From Acidobacteriota bacterium (GTDB lineage: Bacteria > Acidobacteriota > Terriglobia > Bryobacterales > Bryobacteraceae): 6,137 bases of DNA. The notes under the pieces are model-generated. The model searched no databases. It was not told where the DNA came from and saw only the letters and a list, made by a program, of their open reading frames with translations. Of the stretch, positions 1 to 6,137 are shown piece after piece (positions within the stretch are counted from its first letter, which is position 1; every line of letters begins with the position of its first letter). Both the position numbers and the translations under genes were made by a program. Location: positions 1 to 6,137 of the forward strand of contig JAPKYY010000752.1 of the NCBI GenBank assembly GCA_026394095.1. The letters are read 5' to 3'.

Positions 1-551
1 GGGCCATCAAAAGACCTCGGATTGGGGTCGGTGAAATCGACCATCACGACGCCGTTCAAACGCGAGACATAACGGTTGCCTTCAACCTTGAGGGTGTATT
101 CGTTCCAGTCGCTCTTGCGAACAGTCAGTTCGTTCTCGGGCGCAGGCCAGACGATCCAGCCGCGGCCGTCGCCGTAGATGCCGCCCGTATGTTGACCAAT
201 GCGGCAATCGACTTCAAACTGCAGCCCGCGGGTGATGTCGGGCGTGCCGGGTTTAAAGGCGGTGTGAAAGAAAACACCGGAGTTGCCGTTGCCAACGCAC
301 TTGAACTTGATCGAGAGATGGAAGTCCTTATAGTCTTTGTCGGTCTGTAAATAACCATAGGCTTTGCTGGTTGCTTCGCCCTTGATCTCGCCTTCTTCGA
401 CAGTCCACTTCTCTTTACCGACCTCTACCCAGCCGGTGAGGTCTTTGCCGTTAAAAATCTGAACCCAGTCTTCGCCGGCCAGTTTGGCGGGCTTGACGTT
501 TTGGGCAGCAAGTGTCGAGAGGAAGAGGGAGCTAAGGAGCAGGATACGCAT
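1..551 (-). CDS. Exported DUF1080 (3-keto-disaccharide hydrolase-like) protein, C-terminus cut by window edge
   Basis: The frame opens at ATG 551 and stays open to the window edge, giving 183 residues without a stop. Residues 1-16 (MRILLLSSLFLSTLAA) form a signal peptide, so the product is probably periplasmic or secreted. The rest matches the DUF1080 concanavalin-like jelly roll. The opening motif FNGKDLTGW is at 33-41, GNSGVFFHT at 89-97, a Gly-rich TGGIYGDGRGW loop at 122-132, WNEY at 149-152, and LNGVVMVDFTDP at 165-176. The usual closing strand (an IALQLH-type motif) would follow just past the edge, so I estimate 30-50 residues are missing. Family members are described as 3-keto-disaccharide hydrolases or glucan-binding proteins; the substrate here cannot be read from sequence. 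The start lies 5 bases after the glmM stop with only a weak GGG upstream, suggesting it is translated as the tail of the glmM transcript. Family call is firm; enzymatic function is inferred. Confidence 0.88.
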   Translation of the reverse strand, partial: MRILLLSSLFLSTLAAQNVKPAKLAGEDWVQIFNGKDLTGWVEVGKEKWTVEEGEIKGEATSKAYGYLQTDKDYKDFHLSIKFKCVGNGNSGVFFHTAFKPGTPDITRGLQFEVDCRIGQHTGGIYGDGRGWIVWPAPENELTVRKSDWNEYTLKVEGNRYVSRLNGVVMVDFTDPNPRSFDG

Positions 552-556
552 CGACC

Positions 557-1897
557 CTATTTTATGCCCATTGCCTGCTGAAGTGTTGCAGCAATCGCAT
601 GGGCATGAAATTCAACTTTGGCCTCATCGTTACCTTCCACCATGACGCGGGCCAACGGCTCGGTGCCTGAAAATCGGACGAGGACCCGGCCGTTGGAACC
701 AAAATCCTTCTCACACTCAGCAATCACCGATTGAACATCGGGCAATTCTTCCAGTGGCCGGCGTGCGCCGATGCGGACATTGACGAGCAATTGCGGGAAG
801 ACAACAAAACCGTGGGTGAGCTGATCCAGAGACTTGCCGGAAGTGACCATCGCTTCGAGCACACGGAGGGCGGTGAGCATACCGTCGCCAGTGGTCGCGA
901 ATTCCGGGAAGATCACGTGGCCGGATTGTTCGCCACCGAGATTGGACCCCGAGCGAATCATTTCTTCGAGGACGTACTTGTCACCTACATTCGTGCGGGC
1001 TAGCGTGATGCCTTCGTTGCGGAGTGCAACTTCAAGGCCAAGATTTGACATCACAGTTGCAACAACCTTGTTGCCCGGAAGGTGGCCAGAGGCCTGGAAC
1101 AAGCGGGCGCAAATGAGAAGGACAGCATCGCCATCAATCCGCGTGCCGCTCGCCGACTTGAACATCGCCCGGTCGGCATCTCCGTCGAAAGCGATACCGA
1201 TATCAGCCTTGTGCTCCAGAACCGCTGCCCTCACATGGTCGGTATGGAGTGCGCCAACACCGGCATTGATATTGCGGCCATCTGGAGAATTCGCGATCGT
1301 AATTACCTCTGCGCCGAGTTGGGTAAAGAGGCGGGGCGCCAGAAGCGAGGCGGCACCGTTGGCGCAGTCCAGCACCACACGCAGCCCCTTGAGGGAATGA
1401 GGGAAGGTGGATGCCAGGAAATCCAGATAGTGGTTGGCCAATTCTTCGTGGAAGGGCAAAGGGCAATCGGGGACGATTGCGTTCTCACGGATTCGCAGAA
1501 TCTCCTCTTCGAGGATCAGCTCCTGCGCGTCAGGAAGCTTAAAGCCGGAGTGATCAAAGACTTTGAGGCCATTGTCCTGGTAGGGATTGTGCGAGGCAGA
1601 GATCATAACGCCAGCTACGTAAGGGCCATGCTTGGTGTTGTACGCGACTCCCGGAGTGGTGAGGAGGCCTGCGAAGTGAGGTTCTACTCCAGCCGAAACC
1701 AGACCAGCAGCTACGGCTTCAGCGAGCCAGGGGCCGGATTCGCGTGTGTCCATTCCCAGAAGGACCTTTGGGGTGGAAGACTTGGCCTTAGCCCAGCCTC
1801 CAAGTGCAGCACCAAGGGCGTATGCAGTGGGTTTGTCGAGCGGAGGATCACCCGCCTTGCCGCGAATTCCATCAGTGCCGAATAATTGTCTTGCCAT
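557..1897 (-). CDS. glmM: Phosphoglucosamine mutase GlmM
   Basis: GlmM interconverts glucosamine-6-phosphate and glucosamine-1-phosphate in the cytosol, feeding UDP-GlcNAc synthesis for peptidoglycan and lipopolysaccharide. The 446-residue length is normal for the family and the frame looks complete. The N-terminal FGTDGIRG is at 6-13. The phosphoserine loop ISASHNP is at 99-105, with the catalytic Ser at 102, the same number as in E. coli GlmM. The Mg-binding DGDADR is at 238-243, the sugar-binding GEQSGH at 322-327, and the phosphate-binding RFSGTEPLARVMVEG begins at 408. GEQSGH and the overall length favour GlmM over phosphomannomutase/phosphoglucomutase. It starts 8 bases after the cdaR stop. 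The only Shine-Dalgarno-like stretch, AAAAGAG, ends 3 bases before ATG, which is too close to be ideal, so coupling to cdaR translation is likely. In Firmicutes, GlmM binds CdaA and lowers c-di-AMP synthesis; the same contact here is inference from gene order. Confidence 0.97.
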   Translation of the reverse strand: MARQLFGTDGIRGKAGDPPLDKPTAYALGAALGGWAKAKSSTPKVLLGMDTRESGPWLAEAVAAGLVSAGVEPHFAGLLTTPGVAYNTKHGPYVAGVMISASHNPYQDNGLKVFDHSGFKLPDAQELILEEEILRIRENAIVPDCPLPFHEELANHYLDFLASTFPHSLKGLRVVLDCANGAASLLAPRLFTQLGAEVITIANSPDGRNINAGVGALHTDHVRAAVLEHKADIGIAFDGDADRAMFKSASGTRIDGDAVLLICARLFQASGHLPGNKVVATVMSNLGLEVALRNEGITLARTNVGDKYVLEEMIRSGSNLGGEQSGHVIFPEFATTGDGMLTALRVLEAMVTSGKSLDQLTHGFVVFPQLLVNVRIGARRPLEELPDVQSVIAECEKDFGSNGRVLVRFSGTEPLARVMVEGNDEAKVEFHAHAIAATLQQAMGIK

Positions 1898-1905
1898 GTA
1901 CTCTT

Positions 1906-2553
1906 TTAGGGTAGCTGGGTTGCCTGCATCTTTACCGTTACAAGCGCAGAACCGACGATAGAAAGTTCTGGGTCTGTGAGGAGAACGTTAACCCGTATCG
2001 GAGCACCAGCAACAACGTCTTTGATGCTAATCGGCTCGGTAGTGATCGAGTTTGCCAATGCGATACGAGACTCCGGGCCAACCACCTTGATCTGATTGGG
2101 GAAAATCTCTGTTGAGACAACTTTCAGGTTTGAGGGCAAGTCTTCTTCAAACGCAAGGATGACGGGGATCTCCTTGTAGACTCGGCGCTCGAGCTTTACA
2201 CGAAGTTGCGAGGGGATCGCACGCACTAGAGTAACCGTTGGTGGGAGATTGATCAGGTTGTCCTGAATCGTGAAAGTGCGAGCAGAGGGCTGCAACATCG
2301 TGCCGAGGTCGAGCACAATGTTAGTTCGATCGGGCGACACTTCGTTCAGTCTGCCGCGCGGGCCGCGCACCTGGAGCTGAATGCGCGTAGGAGCGTCAGG
2401 TGAAAGATCAAGAGCGCTCGACAGATTCCGGTATTCCACCGGCACGGTTACAGTTTCGATCAACTCTGGCTCATCGACTAGGGCTACCCACAGGAGAAAC
2501 GCGATGAGGATACTGAAGATCTTGGCAGGAATGTTGTCTGTAAAGAGCTTCAT
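1906..2553 (-). CDS. cdaR: YbbR-domain protein, CdaA regulator CdaR
   Basis: This is a 215-residue membrane-anchored protein. Residues 1-10 are a short cytoplasmic lead (MKLFTDNIPA), followed by one transmembrane helix at about 11-26. The remainder is extracytoplasmic and beta-rich. It reads as two YbbR repeats, roughly 30-120 and 127-212. The second carries the typical VVGPESRIALANSI segment around 157-170, followed by alternating strands. The B. subtilis protein has four YbbR repeats and is about twice as long, so this is a short, two-repeat version. In Firmicutes, CdaR interacts with the membrane cyclase CdaA and modulates c-di-AMP output; its position directly after cdaA supports the same role, but regulation is not visible in sequence. 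The start overlaps the cdaA stop in an ATGA (4 bases) and has a TGGAGA ribosome site 10 bases upstream. It is followed by glmM after 8 bases. Confidence 0.92.
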   Translation of the reverse strand: MKLFTDNIPAKIFSILIAFLLWVALVDEPELIETVTVPVEYRNLSSALDLSPDAPTRIQLQVRGPRGRLNEVSPDRTNIVLDLGTMLQPSARTFTIQDNLINLPPTVTLVRAIPSQLRVKLERRVYKEIPVILAFEEDLPSNLKVVSTEIFPNQIKVVGPESRIALANSITTEPISIKDVVAGAPIRVNVLLTDPELSIVGSALVTVKMQATQLP

Positions 2554-3374
2554 GAACGACGAATCTCCATTTGAGAGTTGTCGCTCAGAGGGGGAGCCAG
2601 CGGCTGGCTCAGATGCTTGGTAATCTGCTCTTCCAGATACTCGATGGAGACGCCATGCTGGATCTCACCATAGGCGCAGAGAGAAATCTTTCCTGTCTCT
2701 TCCGATACGACGATGGCCAGCGAGTCTGTCTCCTCAGAGATACCAATCGCTGCTCTGTGTCTTGTACCAAGCTGGCCCAGACGAGCTGGATTCATCGACA
2801 GGGGTAGAAAGCAGGCTGCGGCGGCGATGCGATCGCCCTGGACAATGACGGCGCCATCATGCAGGGCTCCGCCCTGGTAGAAGATGCTGAGGAGAAGATC
2901 GCGGGAGAGGCGGGCATCGAGATTGACGCCGGTCTCAATGAAGGTCTTAAGGCCAGTATCGCGTTCCACCACAATCAACGCGCCGATGTGATGTTGGGCG
3001 AGATAAGCAACCGCCATCAGAATTTCTTCGGCAGTTTCACGACGCTGGAGCCGGCCCCCAAAGGTGAAGATGCGGGCGCGGCCAATGCGAGCCAGTACGC
3101 GCCGGATCTCCGACTGAAACATCACGATGATGCCAAAGGCAGTGTAGGGGGCGAGCGTTGCAAGCAGCGTGCGCAGCAGTTCCAGATGAAACCAGACACT
3201 GCCCAGATATGCGCAGGTCAGAATAAACATGCCGCTTACGATTTGGGCAGCCCGCCGGCCTCGAATGTTGATGATGAAGATGTAAATGAAAACAGAGACG
3301 ACCAGAATGTCGAAGATCGCCATAGGCGTGAGCTTGGAGATTACGGCAGATAGCTGGTCGATGAATTTCTGCAT
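2550..3374 (-). CDS. cdaA: Membrane diadenylate cyclase CdaA (DacA)
   Basis: CdaA condenses two ATP into cyclic di-AMP, a second messenger governing potassium/osmolyte balance and cell-wall homeostasis in the bacteria where it has been studied. The 274 residues match the family length (about 273 in Listeria). Three hydrophobic helices at about 17-37, 42-61 and 65-86 form the membrane part. The DAC domain spans about 100-255. Its ATP-binding/catalytic motif is LHDGAVIV (171-178, Asp173-Gly174-Ala175), and the second is GTRHRAAIGISEETD (203-217, Arg205-His206-Arg207), followed by VVSEETG at 222-228. All key residues are present, so it should be active. The ATG shares one base with the stop of the upstream DUF362 gene (TGATG), and no Shine-Dalgarno is visible in the 20 bases before it, pointing to translational coupling. 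The gene ends in an ATGA overlap with cdaR. Three helices plus the cdaR-glmM neighbours distinguish it from DisA and CdaS. Confidence 0.97.
   Translation of the reverse strand: MQKFIDQLSAVISKLTPMAIFDILVVSVFIYIFIINIRGRRAAQIVSGMFILTCAYLGSVWFHLELLRTLLATLAPYTAFGIIVMFQSEIRRVLARIGRARIFTFGGRLQRRETAEEILMAVAYLAQHHIGALIVVERDTGLKTFIETGVNLDARLSRDLLLSIFYQGGALHDGAVIVQGDRIAAAACFLPLSMNPARLGQLGTRHRAAIGISEETDSLAIVVSEETGKISLCAYGEIQHGVSIEYLEEQITKHLSQPLAPPLSDNSQMEIRRS
2564..2569 (-). promoter_or_regulatory. Ribosome binding site of cdaR
   Basis: TGGAGA lies inside the last codons of cdaA, 10 bases before the cdaR ATG. Together with the ATGA overlap it supports ATG 2553 as the cdaR start and lets cdaR be translated both by coupling and by fresh initiation. 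Confidence 0.6.
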
Positions 3375-4516
3375 CAGGCGCTCATTGGGAAGCGGAAGCG
3401 CAAATCTTCAATCTTTCCGCCAATCACTTCAATTTTCTTAAGGTCAGCTGTGCCGAGGCCAGCTTCTTCTGCCAACAGCAACATGTTGTCGCATTTATGG
3501 AAAGGCGGCGTGCCTTTGGGGGCGCGAGGATCATAGCCCATCAAAGCAGTGCCAACCGTATCAGTCGTTACCGGGTTTGTGCCCAGCACCAACAGACCAG
3601 GCGTAACGTGAGCCGTGCCGCCGAATGTACCCTTCGGCTTGATCCATGGGCCTTCCCCACCTGTCATCGTTTCGATACCGTCAATGAAGGAGATATCGAT
3701 CGGGCGGGCAGATGCCACTTCAACCGAGATGCGGGGCATGCGATGGAAGGCATCGCGCGGGGAACTTGGATCGAGTTCGGCAAGCGCAATCTTCGATGGC
3801 TGCCGCTTGCCCACATGGCAGATCTGGTCTCGACCCGAGGTTGGGCTTTCGTTTGGATCATCAACTCCGGAATCGTTGCCGTAGATCGATGCCGGAGTGC
3901 AACCAAACATGTTCTTCATCGCAAGCGTCACACCGCAGACGTCGTGATTCTAGAGTTTGGCCATCGACATCATCACATCTGTTTCTGCATAGATTTGATT
4001 GAATTCGAAAGCTGGGAAAATCCAGCCACCGTGGGGAACCTTCATTCTTGTGTATTTTTTTGCGAAGCCGCCAAGGCCGTTGGTATTGAGAAACTCCACC
4101 TGCCTGGCCGCAGTTGAGAGTTGGCGCACGTTCCAGCCTGAGTCGAGCATGTACTCGGCAAGCGGACCTGCCGTACCCCAGGCGGACTCGACAAACCGGA
4201 TCCGTTTCGCGCCGGCGCGATCGAGCACAGCCGTCATGGCGAGAACATGCTTGGGATGCGTATAGTGTGTGAGCCCGAGTGCCTTGCCCTGCAATCGCAG
4301 CCCAGGCGAACCAGTGAGGTTCAGTTTGATCGTGACAGTTTTGTTCGCAACCAGTTTCCTGACTCCGCCCAGATCATCGAACATTCTCGTGAAGATCTCA
4401 TAGAAGTCTTCGTTGTAGGTATCGCACTTGCGAATGGAAACAGGCGCAGTGGGAAGCTTCTTCTCTTGGGCAATAAGCGGCAAGGCACCGAGGGCGATCA
4501 GGTCACGGCGAGTCAT
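3374..4516 (-). pseudogene. Tat-like exported DUF362-family protein interrupted by one in-frame TAG
   Basis: The frame runs 188 codons from ATG 4516, meets TAG at 3952-3950, and continues in the same frame for 191 codons to TGA at 3374-3376, for 380 codons in total. The two halves are clearly one protein. Before the stop comes DVMMSMAKL; after it comes NHDVCGVTLAMKNMFGC. In DUF362 relatives this junction reads AKLKNH, so TAG replaces a Lys codon (AAG) by one base. The N-terminus has a twin-arginine-like start (MTRRDLIALGALPLIAQ), suggesting Tat export. Later conserved-looking stretches are FIDGIETMTGGEGPW and LVLGTNPVTTDTVG. DUF362 is a family of uncertain function, so none is assigned. A GTG at 4519 is an alternative start; neither start has a clear Shine-Dalgarno. 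The downstream half could only restart at GTG 3931 or ATG 3916, without a ribosome site. There is no other stop or frameshift, so a recent mutation, a sequencing error or readthrough are all possible. Its end overlaps cdaA by one base. Confidence 0.8.
3950..3952 (-). other. In-frame amber codon within the DUF362 gene
   Basis: The minus-strand codons around it read GCC AAA CTC TAG AAT CAC GAC GTC (A K L stop N H D V). The frame is unbroken on both sides. One A-to-T change from AAG would explain it. The stop sits in a TCTAGA palindrome at 3949-3954. Confidence 0.9.
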
Positions 4517-4545
4517 CACACTATTGTAAGTTGACTTTGGTCTGT

Positions 4546-5940
4546 CTATTTTTCAGCGATCAGGATAGCCGTCGATTCGAGAATGTCGATATCGACGCCG
4601 GTGCCATCTTCGGTCTCATAAGGGGCAAGCGTCTTAGGTGCCCGCTCGGGCCAGTGAATCGTGATCCTGGAATATTTGCCCAGCAAGTGGGCGGCAACAC
4701 TGTCAACCGGAAAGTCAGAATAATTCACCAGATAGACGACCACGCGGGAGCCATCAGCAGGCCCCAACATATTCGAGAGCATGCTTGAGACATTGAAGAG
4801 CCGTACACCCAGGTTGCGCCGCCCCATCATCGCGTTGACTTCTTTCCAGATCTGGTCGAGTTTCTTGACCTCCTCAGCATCGGTGACAATCTGGTCGGGA
4901 CGCGGAACCGGCATGCGCCAGCCAGGCGGGGCAGTGAGCACGGTGCCGCCTGAGCGGGTGAAGTCCTTGAGGACTTGTTGCTGTTTTGGATCGAGGGACT
5001 GCGGATCGACGTTTACAGCCATCTTCGCCTGGTCGAAAGCCTTGGCATCAACCGACTTGAAAGGTACCGGGCGGACCGGCGTGTGCTTCACGGTAATCAT
5101 GTCCAGCACAGAGCCCGAAAGCAGGGCGCCATTCTGGGTGTCCTCAACCACAGCAAGCTGACCAAAGGCCGGTAAGGATTGCAGCTTCCTGTTTTGCTCA
5201 AAAAAAGTGAGCACCTGGTTGATCCGCTTGAGATCTTTTTGAGCTTTGCCTTCGCCAGCAAGAAGCTTGGCAAAAAAGCCTGGCTCGAAGCTGATAACCC
5301 AGCGGGCACCAACCATCGCAGGGTCTGAAATCATTTGCAGGTAGCGAGACAGGTTGACCACCGAATCTCGGGGAGGCACAGCGCTGAGCCAAAAGGCACG
5401 GTCGGTTGAGGCACGGACAAAACGAAGAAACCCGGCATTGGTATCGATCCAGGGGGCGCCGGATGGGGCCGCGTGCGCTGCACCATCTTCATGAGGATTG
5501 ATGCCTGCCCACACTCCCTGGAAGGTGCCAATGATAGACGGCGCATTCGCGCCAAGAGGAATTCGCCCCCGTAGCCCCAATTCGACAGAAAGTTTGGCGG
5601 ATGCCGTTAGGCTACTGCGAACTGCCTTTGCTTCTGCCTCGGGAAAATCTCCTTCAAGAACAGCACCATCGAGACCAAGATCGAGGGCACGTTTCACTCG
5701 AGGCAAGGCGGGGCTGCCCGGTGCTAACAAAGCAAGCACAGTGATGTTTTTAGCGTGAGCTGCGGCAAGAAAGGCATTGGACCAGTTCGCTTCTGGAATC
5801 AACAGGCAGTTGATTGGGGATTCGTTGAGTATGGCGAGCGATGCCGGATCGTCGCTCGGCCACCGGGCTGGCACCAGATCAGAAGGCTGCGTCGCAGCAC
5901 CGAGCACTGTAGCCAGAACAAGGAGCATCAGCAGGCGCAT
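4546..5940 (-). CDS. Exported protein of unknown function, possible glycosidase-like fold
   Basis: I do not recognise this 464-residue protein by name. Residues 1-17 (MRLLMLLVLATVLGAAT) are a signal peptide without a lipobox Cys, so it is probably periplasmic or secreted. Residues of about 25-240 alternate strand-like and helix-like segments: NCLLIPE at 44-50, ITVLALLAPG at 66-75, LGLDGAVLEGDF at 88-99, LSVELGLRG at 117-125, and GVWAGINP at 142-149. This resembles a TIM barrel with an acidic residue near strand ends. A region around 320-341 (VLKDFTRSGGTVLTAPPGW) looks like the GATase-like domain of A-type beta-galactosidases, and residues 398-464 look like a closing beta-sandwich (VVVYLVNYSDFPVDS). 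These are fold impressions only; no catalytic pair can be assigned. The ATG lies 3 bases after the upstream stop and has a strong AAAGGAG 12 bases upstream. The DUF362 gene begins about 26-29 bases after its TAG stop. Confidence 0.85.
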   Translation of the reverse strand: MRLLMLLVLATVLGAATQPSDLVPARWPSDDPASLAILNESPINCLLIPEANWSNAFLAAAHAKNITVLALLAPGSPALPRVKRALDLGLDGAVLEGDFPEAEAKAVRSSLTASAKLSVELGLRGRIPLGANAPSIIGTFQGVWAGINPHEDGAAHAAPSGAPWIDTNAGFLRFVRASTDRAFWLSAVPPRDSVVNLSRYLQMISDPAMVGARWVISFEPGFFAKLLAGEGKAQKDLKRINQVLTFFEQNRKLQSLPAFGQLAVVEDTQNGALLSGSVLDMITVKHTPVRPVPFKSVDAKAFDQAKMAVNVDPQSLDPKQQQVLKDFTRSGGTVLTAPPGWRMPVPRPDQIVTDAEEVKKLDQIWKEVNAMMGRRNLGVRLFNVSSMLSNMLGPADGSRVVVYLVNYSDFPVDSVAAHLLGKYSRITIHWPERAPKTLAPYETEDGTGVDIDILESTAILIAEK

Positions 5941-5943
5941 GAT

Positions 5944-6137
5944 TTACTTCAACTCCTTTGGGGAGTAGCGGGTAATGGTAGAAACGAATTTTTGGCCGGT
6001 AGTTGTAGCTTTCGCCTTGCGTTCACGCACGATCTCAACCGTGGTGAGAGGGCGCTTATACATGGCCTTGTTGGAATCGAGGTCAGCGCGAAGCGTTGCC
6101 CCTTGGAGGGAAACACCGGCAAAAAGGCCACGGGAAC
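5944..6137 (-). CDS. SYLF/Ysc84-type lipid-binding domain protein, C-terminal fragment
   Basis: The gene enters from the window edge and ends at TAA 5946-5944, leaving 63 residues. It opens with SRGLFAGVSLQGATLRADL followed by DSNKAMY, the characteristic last part of the SYLF (Ysc84 actin-binding-like) domain, where SRGLFAGVSLEG is the hallmark. About 36 residues follow this core, rich in Lys, Arg and Thr and ending in SPKELK. SYLF proteins bind phospholipids or phosphoinositides in eukaryotes; bacterial members are usually exported or envelope-associated, with an unclear role. The N-terminus, including any signal peptide, lies outside the window. The stop is only 3 bases before the next gene, and this gene's last codons contain that gene's ribosome binding site, so the two are probably co-translated. 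Confidence 0.82.
   Translation of the reverse strand, partial: SRGLFAGVSLQGATLRADLDSNKAMYKRPLTTVEIVRERKAKATTTGQKFVSTITRYSPKELK
5953..5959 (-). promoter_or_regulatory. Ribosome binding site of the 464-residue exported protein
   Basis: AAAGGAG sits in the last codons of the SYLF gene, 12 bases before ATG 5940. This is the best Shine-Dalgarno match in the window, though the spacing is a little long. It supports ATG 5940 as the start, at the head of the signal peptide. Confidence 0.65.

Noticed and set aside
834..1400. Second plus-strand open frame (188 codons) opposite glmM
   Set aside because: It is low-complexity Ser/Arg/Pro-rich antisense shadow, overlapping another shadow frame, without motif or ribosome site.
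1082..1885. Open frame of 267 codons on the plus strand opposite glmM
   Set aside because: It lies wholly antisense to a well-supported glmM, has no recognisable domain, and is rich in Arg, Ser and Gly as expected for a shadow of a moderately GC-rich coding strand.
2859..3353. Plus-strand open frame of 164 codons opposite cdaA
   Set aside because: It is antisense to the catalytic and membrane regions of cdaA, and its composition lacks any hydrophobic core pattern or motif.
3374..3931. Treating the downstream DUF362 half as an independent gene starting at GTG 3931
   Set aside because: It begins in the middle of a conserved motif, has no ribosome site or signal peptide, and is in frame with the upstream half. 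It is annotated as part of one interrupted gene instead.
3949..3954. TCTAGA palindrome at the stop as a regulatory or recombination site
   Set aside because: A six-base palindrome is easily created by the TAG mutation itself, and no flanking repeat supports it as a functional site.
3497..4117. Plus-strand open frame of 206 codons across the DUF362 stop
   Set aside because: It spans the region complementary to a clear DUF362 protein and shows no family resemblance. The DUF362 motifs on both sides of the TAG explain the region better.

Overview
The window is a compact, single-strand gene block. Seven genes all read on the minus strand, and neighbours are separated by only -4 to about +29 bases. 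No gene-free stretch exceeds 300 bases. I see no RNA gene, mobile element, CRISPR array, promoter or terminator. Both ends cut through a gene.

In transcription order (high to low coordinates) the genes are: the C-terminal end of a SYLF/Ysc84-type lipid-binding protein (5944-6137); a secreted protein of about 464 residues that I cannot name, with a glycosidase-like look (4546-5940); a secreted DUF362-family protein whose reading frame is interrupted by one in-frame TAG (3374-4516); the diadenylate cyclase cdaA/dacA (2550-3374); its membrane-anchored YbbR-domain partner cdaR (1906-2553); phosphoglucosamine mutase glmM (557-1897); and the N-terminal 183 residues of an exported DUF1080 (3-keto-disaccharide hydrolase-like) protein (1-551).

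The core is the conserved cdaA-cdaR-glmM module. It links synthesis of the second messenger c-di-AMP to the first dedicated step of cell-wall amino-sugar synthesis. In Firmicutes, CdaR and GlmM both contact the CdaA cyclase and modulate it. Around this core sit exported proteins, two of them (DUF1080 and the 464-residue protein) suggestive of carbohydrate work. Tight spacing and stop/start overlaps at DUF362-cdaA and cdaA-cdaR suggest one co-transcribed, partly translationally coupled unit.

The moderately high GC, the DUF1080 and SYLF families, the Tat-like DUF362 protein and the dacA-ybbR-glmM order together suggest an Acidobacteriota genome of the Solibacter/Bryobacter type. This is inference from gene content, not from a marker gene. 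The feature most worth checking is the amber codon in the DUF362 gene, which lies upstream of and overlaps cdaA.
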